DNA of 64,000 nucleotides from contig JADNRY010000087.1 in NCBI GenBank assembly GCA_015501585.1, forward strand, positions 158,236 to 222,235, read 5' to 3'. Made by a program: the position numbers and the translations under genes. A model generated the notes under the pieces. It made no database searches. It saw nothing but the letters and a program-made list of their open reading frames with translations, and was not told the DNA's origin. Of this stretch, positions 10,987-20,639 are shown in pieces (the first letter of the stretch is position 1; every line of letters starts with the position of its first letter). The stretch is from Rhodocollybia butyracea (Eukaryota > Basidiomycota > Agaricomycetes > Agaricales > Omphalotaceae).

Positions 10987-12991
10987 TCAAGAGTTGAAGT
11001 CTTTTTCATCAGTAATCAGTTCAGCGTGACGGCCAAATTCTACATAAAACAAAGTCAGCAGTGAAAGGGGGGTCTGAAAACTCAAGATACTTACGGTCCA
11101 CTTTTGTACCCTTGAAGCGCCATGCCGGAACTTGATTTTCAAAGAGCAGGTCGAGCTCACCATAACTGCGGCCCCTGTGAAAAAAAGTCAGAGACGTTCT
11201 TCCCAGTTCGTAGACACATCACGCACTTGGTCTCAGGCAATCGGATTAAACAGTACAACGTTGATAACAAAGCACTACCACCCCAAAAGAGACCCGATTT
11301 AGCTCCCCAGTTCCATGCGGTCGTATTGATCATGCGGGGGACGATTATCCCACAAATAATGTTCATGATCTGATAGGATATACGCGAGAGTGCAATAGAC
11401 TTTTGACGAAGTCTAGTAGCGGAGACTTCACCGATAATGGTGTAGCAGAGAGGACCGAGGGTGCAGTTGTAGATGAAGTTAAGAGCGATAAGTAAACCAC
11501 CGACAGCCATGGTGGCGCTGGTACTTTTGATGAATCCCAAGCCGCCGATGATGAAAAGGACTAAAGCCATGCAAGCCATGCCGGATGTGTAGAGTGTACG
11601 GCGACCAAAGAAAGTTAGCACTGATTAAAGTGGAAAGGTCAGTAACATTATGGATTAAATAAAACTGTACTCACGGCCCCATGAGACGACGGTACCGATG
11701 ATGAACATGGAGTTGAGAACCATGTTCAAATCGAAAGAGAGTGCGGTCCCGATACCAGCAGACTGCAAGAACTGAACGCCTTGACCGATAAGGTTCTCAC
11801 CGGATAAGAGTTGCATCGCGAAAGTCATCATTACAATCTCTGTCCGGCGACGATCACTTTTCGTGAAGCACTCAATGTAAGAGGTCCCTTCTTGCACTTG
11901 CCTCTCGAGCTCGTTAGTGTGCACCATCATCGCTACCGTGTTTTTGACGTCTTCGTCTGAAACGTATTCCTCGTTGGTAAGACGCCTGACGGCATGCTCG
12001 GCATCTTCGAGACGACCATTACGGACTAGCCACCACGGAGAAGGAGGGCAGAAGTAAACGATGAGGAAAAGAGGGATGACCCAGACCCACTGCACAACGA
12101 AAGGTAGACGCCAGCCTGGGTTTGAGATGTCAGCCTGAGTAATTAAAGCATTAATCGAGACCACTTACTCCAGTCAGAGTTAATACTGAGAGTTGCTTTG
12201 ACAACTCCCGATGAGAGCAGAATACCGACGCCCCAGCAAAGATTGACATATGCAGTGAGGTATCCTCGGAGCTGGATGGGGCAAACTTCGGAAGCATAGG
12301 CAGTGGTGAGTGTTTGGAAGACACCCCAGGGGATACCACACAGGACTTCGGCAATGACAAGAGTTGTGAGAGATTGAGCGAAAACTGCGATAAAGATAAA
12401 CGCGGTGAGGCACACGATGGACGTCATCATCACGATCTTTGGGCCAAAGCGATCCGCTGCCCAACCATTTATCTAAGTCAAATATTAATACTCGGGGTCT
12501 TGAACTCGACGAGCCAACATACCAAAAGTCCAATAATACCACCCGCGGAGCTGCCGTTGCTGAGTCCACTTTGCCATGCCGCAGGAATGGCATAACCAGT
12601 CGCAGAACCGGGAGCAATGACACCAAAACGTTTGGTGAAATCAGCTAGTTTTACAGTTAGTGAGTGAGCTGAGACGTTGATATGTTTGACATACGTTGGC
12701 CGTAGAAAGAACCGATAACTACGACATCGTATCCTTCCATTATCAGTGCGCCTTTTGGCCGACTGTCAGTGGACAATTTTGAATGAAATCAAAGGAAGCA
12801 CCAGAAAGGGCCATGGACCAAAAGATAGCTTTCTTGTGTGTTTTGAACGCCTCGCGAAGGGTCATCTGGTGCTCCACCCTGTCAGCCTTTGCGGCATCGG
12901 AGACCATGGTAGCATCGAGCTTGCGCAAGAGCTCATCGTTGTTGGCGACGACAACATCGGATGGCGCATCGTGAATGCTAAATTGGGACAT
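10987..12991 (-). CDS. MFS sugar transporter, maltose/alpha-glucoside permease type
   Basis: Plasma-membrane proton:sugar symporter of the MAL-permease branch of the major facilitator superfamily. The minus-strand start is at 12991 (MSQFSIHDAPSDVVVANNDE). It is followed by MTLREAFKTHKKAIFWSMAL, then exons joining to GALIMEGYDVVVIGSFYGQ, the loop 2 motif NGWAADRFGPK, GIPWGVFQTL, PIQLRGYLTAYVNLCWG, SPWWLVRNGR (the PESPRW-type motif) and RLPETK followed by GRSYGELDLLFE. The last exon, reached through a small intron near 11050-11095, ends at 10987. All parts can be joined without a frame break, and about 12 hydrophobic segments are present. The actual sugar is inferred from family resemblance only. 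Confidence 0.88.
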
Positions 12992-13888
12992 GGTGGTCTC
13001 GACGAATTGTTCTCTTTGAATACTGGTCCTTTTATGTTTCGGTACTATGCCTTTCGTGCCTGTCCCATGGGGTACTTTTGTGGAGAAACTTCGGGAATCT
13101 TATGCGGCCCGTAATTTTAGCCTTATAATTTATGAAGGAAGTACCTGGGAAGTACCTGAGGCAGCCTGGGGGAGAATTAAATTGAAGATAGACTACGGCC
13201 CGTGTTGTTCCATTGGGCAGGAACTTGAAGTTTGAAGCTAAACGCGTCAAGCTTCTGAAGAGTGTTTAAGGTACTTCATCAAATTGTTTGTCAATAGGAC
13301 ATGGATGAGTTCACTGCGACGTTAAGTATACTTAATCCATGGCCACGGAAGTGATCATTGATGCCATGTGCATGTGACCGCTCACTTTGCCGAGATTTGT
13401 TACGCGCTGCCCGAGTTGCCCGACTGACCGATTAGAAATTTTCTTGTGCTCCTTATCGCCTGATTTCGAATTTATGATACAAGTCCACGCCAATCCGATA
13501 TTTTTCAGATAACCCATCGTCTTTTAGAGAGAAATATGCACACTCAGAGATATGACGTCGCTCGAACTACTTTAGGATATGTATGACGTCACTCGAATTC
13601 ACTTTACATAAACTATCCCCGCTGTAGTAGAGATTGATTCGCTATGATACAAACTCATGTCAATCCGATACACTATTAGCCAGTTGATTCATATTTTTAT
13701 AGACAAATACGCAGCCCACAGATTTCTTACACATTTTGGAATGCTATCGAACTTTCTCGAACTTTAGGACTCCAAAACTATAAAACACTCCAGAAAACAA
13801 ATGAATCCACCAGCTGTTCTCTTTTTCTATTTTATTTACCGATCCTTGTAACTAGAAAAGGACACCTTCGTCGCGGCTCATTCCAACG
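12992..13888. promoter_or_regulatory. MFS upstream region and 5' part of tandem unit A
   Basis: The first 230 bp are the permease promoter. From about 13226 (TGAAGTTTGAAGCTAAACGC) the sequence is repeated ahead of the other two BTB-like genes. It includes an ACTATAAAAC TATA-like box about 110 bp before each ATG, and the leader line GCTGTTCTCT ... TATTTTATTTACCG. Unit A carries an additional partial duplication of this leader around 13550-13680. Confidence 0.5.
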
Positions 13889-15476
13889 ATGGAAGCCTTC
13901 AACTGGGAGGCATTCTACACACAACAGCCAGTCTCTGGCTCCAGTCCTCAGTTGGTGAATGCATCTCCAGTCAGTATACCAGGCAACAGCACGAGTTCTA
14001 TCCTTCTAACTCCCCCTGTGAGTTGACCTATATCTGCTCTTATCTAATTTTTAACCTTCTTGGTTCACCATAGGACGTTAATGATCCCCAGAACTCCCCA
14101 TTGATATCGCAACAACTTCATAGCCCAGAAAACCATAATCATGACTCTGTTTCGACGACCTTTGGGTTGAACGGTGTACTGGATTCAAATCTGTACAGTG
14201 GTGGCCCCTTCCATCCCCCAGACACCGCATTCGTGTCCACCGACTCAGTTTTCTTCTCCTATATCTGCTCTTATCTAATTTTTAACCTTCTTGGTTCACC
14301 ATAGGACGTTAATGATCCCCAGAACTCCCCATTGATATCGCAACAACTTCATAGCCCAGAAAACCATAATCATGACTCTGTTTCGACGACCTTTGGGTTG
14401 AACGGTGTACTGGATTCAAATCTGTACAGTGGTGGCCCTTCCATCCCCCAGACACCGCATTCGTGTCCACCGACTCAGTTTTCTTCTATGTCCATTCCGA
14501 TATCATCCTATCCATCTCATATAACAATTTTCGCTCTTTAATACCCACCCCTCTTTCCCGTTCGATTTCGAGAGGTCAAAATGCACAAGACCATTTTAGA
14601 CCACCTGGATCCCGTACCATCAACACGATACGCGTACCAGAGCCCTCTGAAATTCTGAATTTAATCCTTCATATCATCTACAACATATATTGCACTTCTC
14701 GGCCGACTCTCACAGAACTCTCCACCGCGATCGGCCAGCTTTCGCTTTACGGAGTACACACAGGCTCTCAGATCAATGTTGATAGTCAAACATACGCCTT
14801 GCTAATCGCTCGTGCCCCTTTCGCACCTCTCGATGTGTATGTTCTCGCTGCGAAACGTGATCTTCGCAACGTCGCAGTCGCCACTTCTCCGCATCTACTT
14901 TCGCTTCGGCTCCCGACCATCACAGATGAGATTGCGGAGGAGATGGGCCCGAAGTACCTCCGTAAGTTGTTTTTCTTACATGTAGGTCGTCTGGATGCTT
15001 TGAAGAGGGTGAGTGCTTGAAAGGTATGGTGCCCTTGTAGCTGACCAGCGGTCGCACGGGAAGATCTTGCTACACCCCCCGCAATCCCATACACCCATTT
15101 CCTCGTGCAGTTTTACCAACCAGCAAGCTTTGACTCGGGCTTGGGCATTAGCTTCGGCTCAACTTGTCTGGGATGCACGACCAGGTAAGGACACAGAAAA
15201 CGTGACGTTTTTCGCAAACTCGACAAAAGAACGATAGATTCAAACGAACAGTCTTGACTTTATTTTTATTCTTTTCCTAGACATGTCACCTGGGTACCTG
15301 CAATCTACTTTCAGTCCTCTAGCCAATGATCTATCTTGCGACTTTTGCAAACAATATTTGCAGGGTCGCATCAGAAGACTTCTTGACGAATGGGCTGCCG
15401 TAAAGGCGAGTTTAGTGTTTCTCAAGAATATGGTCTACTACTCATTGATGTTTTCTCGCAGCGTACAATACAATAG
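13889..15476 (+). pseudogene. BTB/POZ-like protein, copy A (probably broken)
   Basis: First of three tandem paralogues. It opens with the same first exon as the others (MEAFNWEAFYTQ), then a conserved core with STDSVFFYVHSDIILSIS, NTIRVPEPSEILNLILHIIY, APFAPLDVYVLAAKRDL, LTRAWALASAQLVWDARP and RRLLDEWAAVK. A 231-bp internal duplication repeats the end of intron 1 and the start of exon 2. The first repeat reads into a stop after FFSYICSYL. The second repeat has CCC instead of CCCC (14436-14438), which shifts the frame before the conserved core. The last intron has a GC donor where the paralogues have GT. The core downstream is intact, so the damage is recent or partly a sequence error. Confidence 0.6.
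14027..14487 (+). repeat. 231-bp direct tandem duplication inside BTB copy A
   Basis: Copies 14027-14257 and 14258-14487 are almost identical, apart from one C missing in the second. Each spans the tail of intron 1, its CACCATAG acceptor and the first part of exon 2. Copies B and C of the gene have only one. Confidence 0.9.
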
Positions 15477-16200
15477 GAAACAAAGGAAGCTGCTTGCGTA
15501 TATTCTCGAATCGTAGCGTAGCGTATCGTTTATCCGGTGTACCTACAGGCTCGGAAACACGTTTGAGCCGTACGCGATGCCGGTGCCTTGCATGGATGTT
15601 CCAAACGCTGGGTGATTCCAGCTTTTGACGAAGTAAAGTACTTAGGTCGACTTGAACCTCTAAGTATGCAACGAGTTCCGTCGAGTTCCCTTGTGGGACC
15701 CGGCTGTAGCTAGGAGTAGCTAGGGCGGAGCGTTGTGGAATTAAAAAATCTCTCCTGCATCTGAGCGAAAAATTCCGAGTTCAGTATAAAAGGAAATAAA
15801 AGGTGTGCCACAACCAGCTGAACGAGACCTGTAAAACATTGATAATGGCAGATTCTGGCAGTGGCTCCAAGACTGTTTGTAAAGCATTAGACGTTGAAAT
15901 GGCCGCTACCCAAACTTACTAACTGTCATAGCTATAGAAGCCAACGCTTTGAAGGGGAGCGCTCTCGTGGCGAGGGGTGCACCGGTGAAATTCAAGTTCA
16001 ACCCTTCGGCATCCTAATCACTTTCAATCAGAGCGAGAGAAATCCTACCAATTCTCCTCGCCTCTCGTTGCAAATGGCTGCCATGCTTGAGTCGCGAGCC
16101 TATATTCACTATCGAGGATCTGCAGACTCGGACTCTTCGAAAACCTGAGGTTGACTACGCTCTCGTTTTCACAATAATGGCATTGTCAGGATACAACTCG
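15476..16200. pseudogene. degenerate small-gene segment shared by units A and B
   Basis: Downstream of the BTB gene, units A and B both carry a promoter-like CGAGTTCAGTATAAAAGGA (15776 onward in A; about 19460 in B), and a short coding-looking stretch follows. In A, ATG at 15845 gives MADSGSGSKTV, then after a possible intron (15879-15931) SIEANALKGSALVARGAPVK and a stop at 16017. Beyond it, another frame continues as LITFNQSERN, matching MITFGPQSDRN in unit B. This looks like a small TATA-driven gene that decayed differently in each unit. No family was recognised. Confidence 0.35.
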
Positions 16201-16228
16201 GACGCAGTGTAATCTTCGCCTCTCACTA

Positions 16229-16913
16229 CGCCAGCGTCAAAAAATATCGGGCGAAATTATCGCCGAAAGTATTGTTGTAATTACTTACCTTTTTCAATAA
16301 GAATTACGGTTGAAAAATCTTATGAAAAATACATTGTAATTGATTGTCTTTTTCTTTTGAAATTTCGCCGGTAATCTATTGTATATTTCGCTCGAAAAAG
16401 GCAATGAGATTACTTATCTATTTCCCTCGTGATTAATTAAAAATTTCGAGCGAAATTTTTACAAGGTAATAACTGGAAGTTCGGTCATGTGATGTACATC
16501 TGACAATACTTTAGGCGGATATGAGGGCAGAACTGGATGGAGGTGTAGTTATTTTATGTCTGGAGTTTTGTTCTGACGACTGGCACGGCCATACATATAC
16601 AGTATCCCGTAAGTCGCGTTCAAAGACAGGAAGTGTTGTCCAATACAGATCACATGACCGAACTTCCAGTTATTACCTTGTAAAAATTTCGCTCGAAATT
16701 TTTAATTAATCACGAGGGAAATAGATAAGTAATCTCATTGCCTTTTTCGAGCGAAATATACAATAGATTACCGGCGAAATTTCAAAAGAAAAAGACAATC
16801 AATTACAATGTATTTTTCATAAGATTTTTCAACCGTAATTATTATTGAAAAAGGTAAGTAATTACAACAATACTTTCGGCGATAATTTCGCCCGATATTT
16901 TTTGACGCTGGCG
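16229..16913. mobile_element. foldback / MITE-like element with 265-bp inverted arms
   Basis: The arms 16229-16493 and 16649-16913 are inverted copies that differ at one position I could see (G/T in CAATAAGAATT versus CAATAATAATT). The outer ends read CGCCAGCGTCAAAAAATATC and its complement. The 155-bp centre has no coding potential. The arms are AT-rich and carry inner palindromic patches such as AAATTTCGAGCGAAATTT. An 8-bp direct repeat CGCAGTGT occurs at 16203-16210 and 16912-16919. The right copy abuts the arm, but the left one is about 20 bp away from it, so a simple target-site duplication is not proven. The equivalent site in unit B (near 19810) has GACGCAGTGT once and no insert. Confidence 0.85.
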
Positions 16914-17000
16914 CAGTGTCTCAGGGAAATATCCTGGACAGAAAAGTTGTTCGACCTCTCCGCGCCGTGGCTTCAAATAAGCACTCATTTAACTGCAACA

Positions 17001-17217
17001 TTATAGCAAACCTATTCTCTCTCTCACCTCCATCAGATTTTACTCGCGCCCTTTCAGCTCCCTCCTGTGCAACTCGTCTCAAATACTCCTTGTTCGTCTT
17101 GAATTTCTCATGCTCTTTCCTCGGTCCTTTTAATATCTCCTCCACAGCCACGTCACATCTGCCTTGAAAGCATGATTTTTTCCCAACATACATACCCCAA
17201 AACCGTCTTATTCACAT
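17001..17217 (-). pseudogene. MSW1 3'-end fragment (unit A)
   Basis: Minus-strand fragment corresponding to the C-terminal end of the mitochondrial tryptophanyl-tRNA synthetase at 23015. It reads AVEEILKGPRKEHEKFKTNK and then [18 protein letters not shown]. The TAA at 17001 matches the TAA of the full gene. It stops at the duplication boundary and has no 5' exons, start codon or catalytic domain. Confidence 0.85.
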
Positions 17218-17716
17218 CCTGAATGATTGTGAAGTTTGAAGCTAAACGCGTCAAGCTTTTTCTGTAAACGTTGAAGTACTTTGTCACATTTGGCTAAAGG
17301 GAGGGACATGAATGAGCTTGGCTGCGATGTTATATAGGCGATGGAATTAGACAACTGGCTGATTCAGAATCAGCGAGTACGTAAGTTATTCCCGCTTCCC
17401 GAGCTGCCCGAGCTAGGGCTCAATTTTTTTTGTTGCCTTTCGCCTGCTTTCGACTCTAGGATGCGAATTTACCCATGTCGATCCGATACAGCGAGATAAT
17501 CCGTTAGTTTTTAGAGATAATACTCAGCTCCCAAAATTTCTTACACATTTTCGAATGCTATCGAACTTTCTCAAAGTTTGACAGTGTTTGTGGGGACTCC
17601 AAAAACTATAAAACATTACAGAACACAAATGAATCGACCAGCTGTTCTCCTTTTCTATTTTATTTACCGATCCTTGTAACTAGCAAAGGACACCCTCGTC
17701 GTGGCTCATTCCAACG

Positions 17717-19041
17717 ATGGAAGCCTTCAACTGGGAGGCATTCTACGCACAGCCAGTTTCTCCTTCCAGTTCTCAGTTGGCGAATGCATCCTCAACCAGT
17801 ATACCCATCGCGGATTCTATCCTTCTAACCCCCCCTGTGAGTCGACATATATCTCTCTGCTCTTATCTAAATCCAACATTGGTTCACCATAGACCACTAA
17901 TGATCCTCAGGACTCCATCAACCTGATCTCACCATTGATATCGCAACAACCTTATATCCATGATTATGGCTCTGTTTCGACGACCTTTGGGTTGAACGGT
18001 GTACTGGATTCAAATCTGTACAGTGGTGTCCCTTTCCATCCCCCAGACACTGTATTCCTGTCCACCGACTCAATTTCCTTCTACGTCCATTCCGATATCA
18101 TTCTCTCCATCTCGAATAACAATTTTCGCTCATTACTACCCACCCCTCTTTCCCGTTCGATTTTGACAGGTCTAAACGCACTTGAAGGCCATTTTAGACC
18201 GCCGGGATCCCATATCATCAACACTATACGCGTACCAGAACTCTCCGAAATTCTAAACTTAATACTTCATATCATCTACAACACATCTTGCGCTTCTCAG
18301 CCGACTCTCACAGAGCTCTCCACCGCGATCGGCCAGCTTCCCCTTTACGGAGTACACCCACGCTCTCACATTAACGCTGATAGTCAAATGTACGCCTTGC
18401 TAATCGCTCGTGCCCCTTTCGCACCTCTCGATGTGTATGCTCTCGCTGCGAAACATGATCTTCGCGATCTCGCAGTCGCCACTTCTCCACATTTACTCTC
18501 GCTTCGGCTCCCGACCATCACGGAGGATATTGCCCAGGAGATAGGCCCCAACTACCTCCGCAAGTTGTTTTTCTTACATGTAGGTCGTCTGGATGCTTTG
18601 AAAAGGGTAAGTATGCGAAATGTATGATCTTAATGCTTGTCCTCGGGGCTGACCGGCGATCACACGAGAAGATCTTGCTACACCCCCCAAAATCCCATAC
18701 ACCCACTTCCTCGTGCGGTTTTACCAACGAGCAAGCTTTGACTCGTGCTTGGGCATTAGCTTCGGCTCAACTTGTCTGGGATGCACGACCAGGTAACCTC
18801 GAAAGAACGATAAATTCAACAAATTTGACTTCGTTTCGTTTTCCCTAGATATGTCACCAGCATATTTGGAATCCATTTTCAATCCTCTAGCCAAGGATCT
18901 ATCTTGCGACTTTTGCAAGCAACATCTGCAAGACCGCATTAGAAGACTTCTTGACGATTGGGCTGCCGTGAAGGTCAGTTTATGTAGTGTTTTCGAGAAT
19001 AGTCTAATTATTGATATGTTTTCTCGTAGAATACAATATGA
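17717..19041 (+). CDS. BTB/POZ-like protein, copy B (intact)
   Basis: Agaricomycete-specific protein with a BTB-like fold by resemblance; cellular role unknown. Exon 1 is MEAFNWEAFYAQPVS to the donor at 17837. Exon 2 begins TTNDPQDSINL and reads through to LFFLHVGRLDALKR. Exon 3 is KILLHPPKSHTPTS ... LVWDARP, exon 4 is DMSPAYLESIF ... RRLLDDWAAVK, and a short last exon ends NTI at 19041. The core has the order strand-helix VFLSTDSISFYVHSDII, then IRVPELSEILNLILHIIYN, then APFAPLDVYALAAKHDLRD, expected of this family. All exon joins are in frame. A TATA-like ACTATAAAAC lies about 110 bp upstream. Confidence 0.65.
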
Positions 19042-19922
19042 CAGGAAACGGAGGAAGTTGCTCGAATCGTAAAACGTTGTTGTTTATCGGTATACGTACA
19101 GTACAGGCTTGGAAACACGTTTGAGCCATTCACATACGCATACCTTGGCATGGACATTCCAGAATATGATAGGAAACAGAGGAAGTTCCTCCAATCGTAC
19201 GTTATTGTTTATCCTGTGTACGTACACTGTACAGGCTTGGAAACACGCTTGAGCCTTACGCATACGCATTCCTTGCATGGATGTTGCAAAGGCTGGATTG
19301 ATGTTCCAGTTTTTGATGAAGTACTTACTTAGGTCCGAACCTGCACTATGCAACGACCATGTTCCCTTGACCCGGCTGTACTTAGCTAGGGCGGAGCCTT
19401 GTAAAATAACTATACTATAAAAGTCACTCCTGCAGCTGGCTCATCTTGGCGAATAATCCCGAGTTCAGTATAAAAGGAGATAAAAGGTGTACTAGCTGAA
19501 AGAGACTTGTAAAACAGTACAAAAGTTGATAATCATTCACCGAAAAGGAAAACGGGCCAACTGGTGATGTTCAAGTTCGGCACCATGATCACTTTCGGTC
19601 CTCAGAGCGACAGGAATGTTATGTACCAATCCCCCTCGTCTCTCGTTATAATGATGGCGCCAAAGCTTGTGTCGCGAGCCCAAACGAAATGTTCATCATA
19701 GGGGATCTACAGGAGTCAAGTACTGCGACGGAATCTTCGAAAACCTGAGGGTGGCAAACTCTCGTTCTCACAGAAATGGCATTGCTGCATACAGCCAGGA
19801 CGGCAGACGCAGTGTACGACAACCGTCTCTGATGAAGTGTATTAGCCTATCCTGGACCACCGCTCTAGCTGCTCGACCTCTCTTCAACAGGCCAAATAGT
19901 AAGCGCTAATTTAACTGCAACA

Positions 19923-20628
19923 TTATAGCAAACCTATACTAGCTATTCTCTCTCACCTCCATCATCGTAGCCTCCGATTTTACTACTCGCGCCCTTTCAG
20001 CTCCCTCTCGTCTCAAGGAGCTTCTCGTACTCCTTCCTGGTTCAACATCTTCTCCACAGTGTCATGGCGTGGATTTGTTTTCGGTAAAGTGTCCAACAGT
20101 AGGGCACGTGTTCAAAGAGTCAAAGGGAGCCGTATGCAACAGATCAATAATAGGATGCCGAGTGATGTCACCAAAGAGTACGCACCACTTGCGCACCTGG
20201 TGGGGTACTTAGATTAGTACTTAAGAACAATAGTAGATAGAACAAATTAATTCTCTTACGCCCCATTCTACTGTTCATAAGTTGCAGGCCAGCAGTGACT
20301 GGATACGACTCCACGACTATTATTCACTTACATTTCCGCCACTGCTTGAGTTCCTTATACGTGCTCCACTATGCCTGCACCGCCGTCACGCTACTTGTCC
20401 CCTCATTTAATTCCACTCGACCCACTCGCCCAACGTGGTTCTCACGCAAGCCCCATATTACAATATTACATTTCCTAATACTACACCGCTACTCGCTCTA
20501 CACTTCCCGCTCCCCTTACTCTGCATTTCTCTAAACGCTCATACGGGTGACAACAGCCTCAGTCACATCCGCCTTTAAAGCACCATGGTTTTTTTCACAT
20601 ATCCCGAAACCGTCTTATTCACGTCTTC
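19923..20628 (-). pseudogene. MSW1 3'-end fragment (unit B), split by an insertion
   Basis: Same C-terminal MSW1 remnant as in unit A (TAA complement at 19923-19925). Here it is interrupted by the 20060-20552 insertion. The right-hand part resumes with CCTCAGTCACATCCGCCTTT and GAAACCGTCTTATTCAC, then stops at the same boundary as unit A. Confidence 0.85.
20060..20552. mobile_element. probable solo LTR, 493 bp, TSD ACAG
   Basis: The insertion begins TGTCA and ends TGACA, the inverted terminal pentanucleotides typical of LTRs. It is bounded by ACAG on each side (20056-20059 and 20553-20556). The two paralogous MSW1 copies (near 17144 and 23170) read straight through CCACAGCC and so show the empty site. 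No coding or internal retrotransposon sequence is present, so a solo LTR is the simplest reading. A non-LTR element with similar ends is not excluded. Confidence 0.7.
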
Positions 20629-20639
20629 TTGAATAATCT

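Larger units (their letters stand above)
13226..17229. repeat. tandem segmental duplication, unit A
   Basis: First of three units. It starts at the shared TGAAGTTTGAAGCTAAACGC and ends inside a fragment of MSW1 (at CTTATTCAC). It contains a damaged BTB-like copy, a degenerate small-gene segment, the foldback element and the MSW1 fragment. Confidence 0.8.
17230..20639. repeat. tandem segmental duplication, unit B
   Basis: Second unit, with the same ends as unit A. It contains an intact BTB-like copy, the degenerate small-gene segment and an MSW1 fragment split by the probable solo LTR. Downstream of the BTB stop there is a further roughly 125-bp tandem duplication (about 19035-19155 and 19160-19290). 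Confidence 0.8.
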
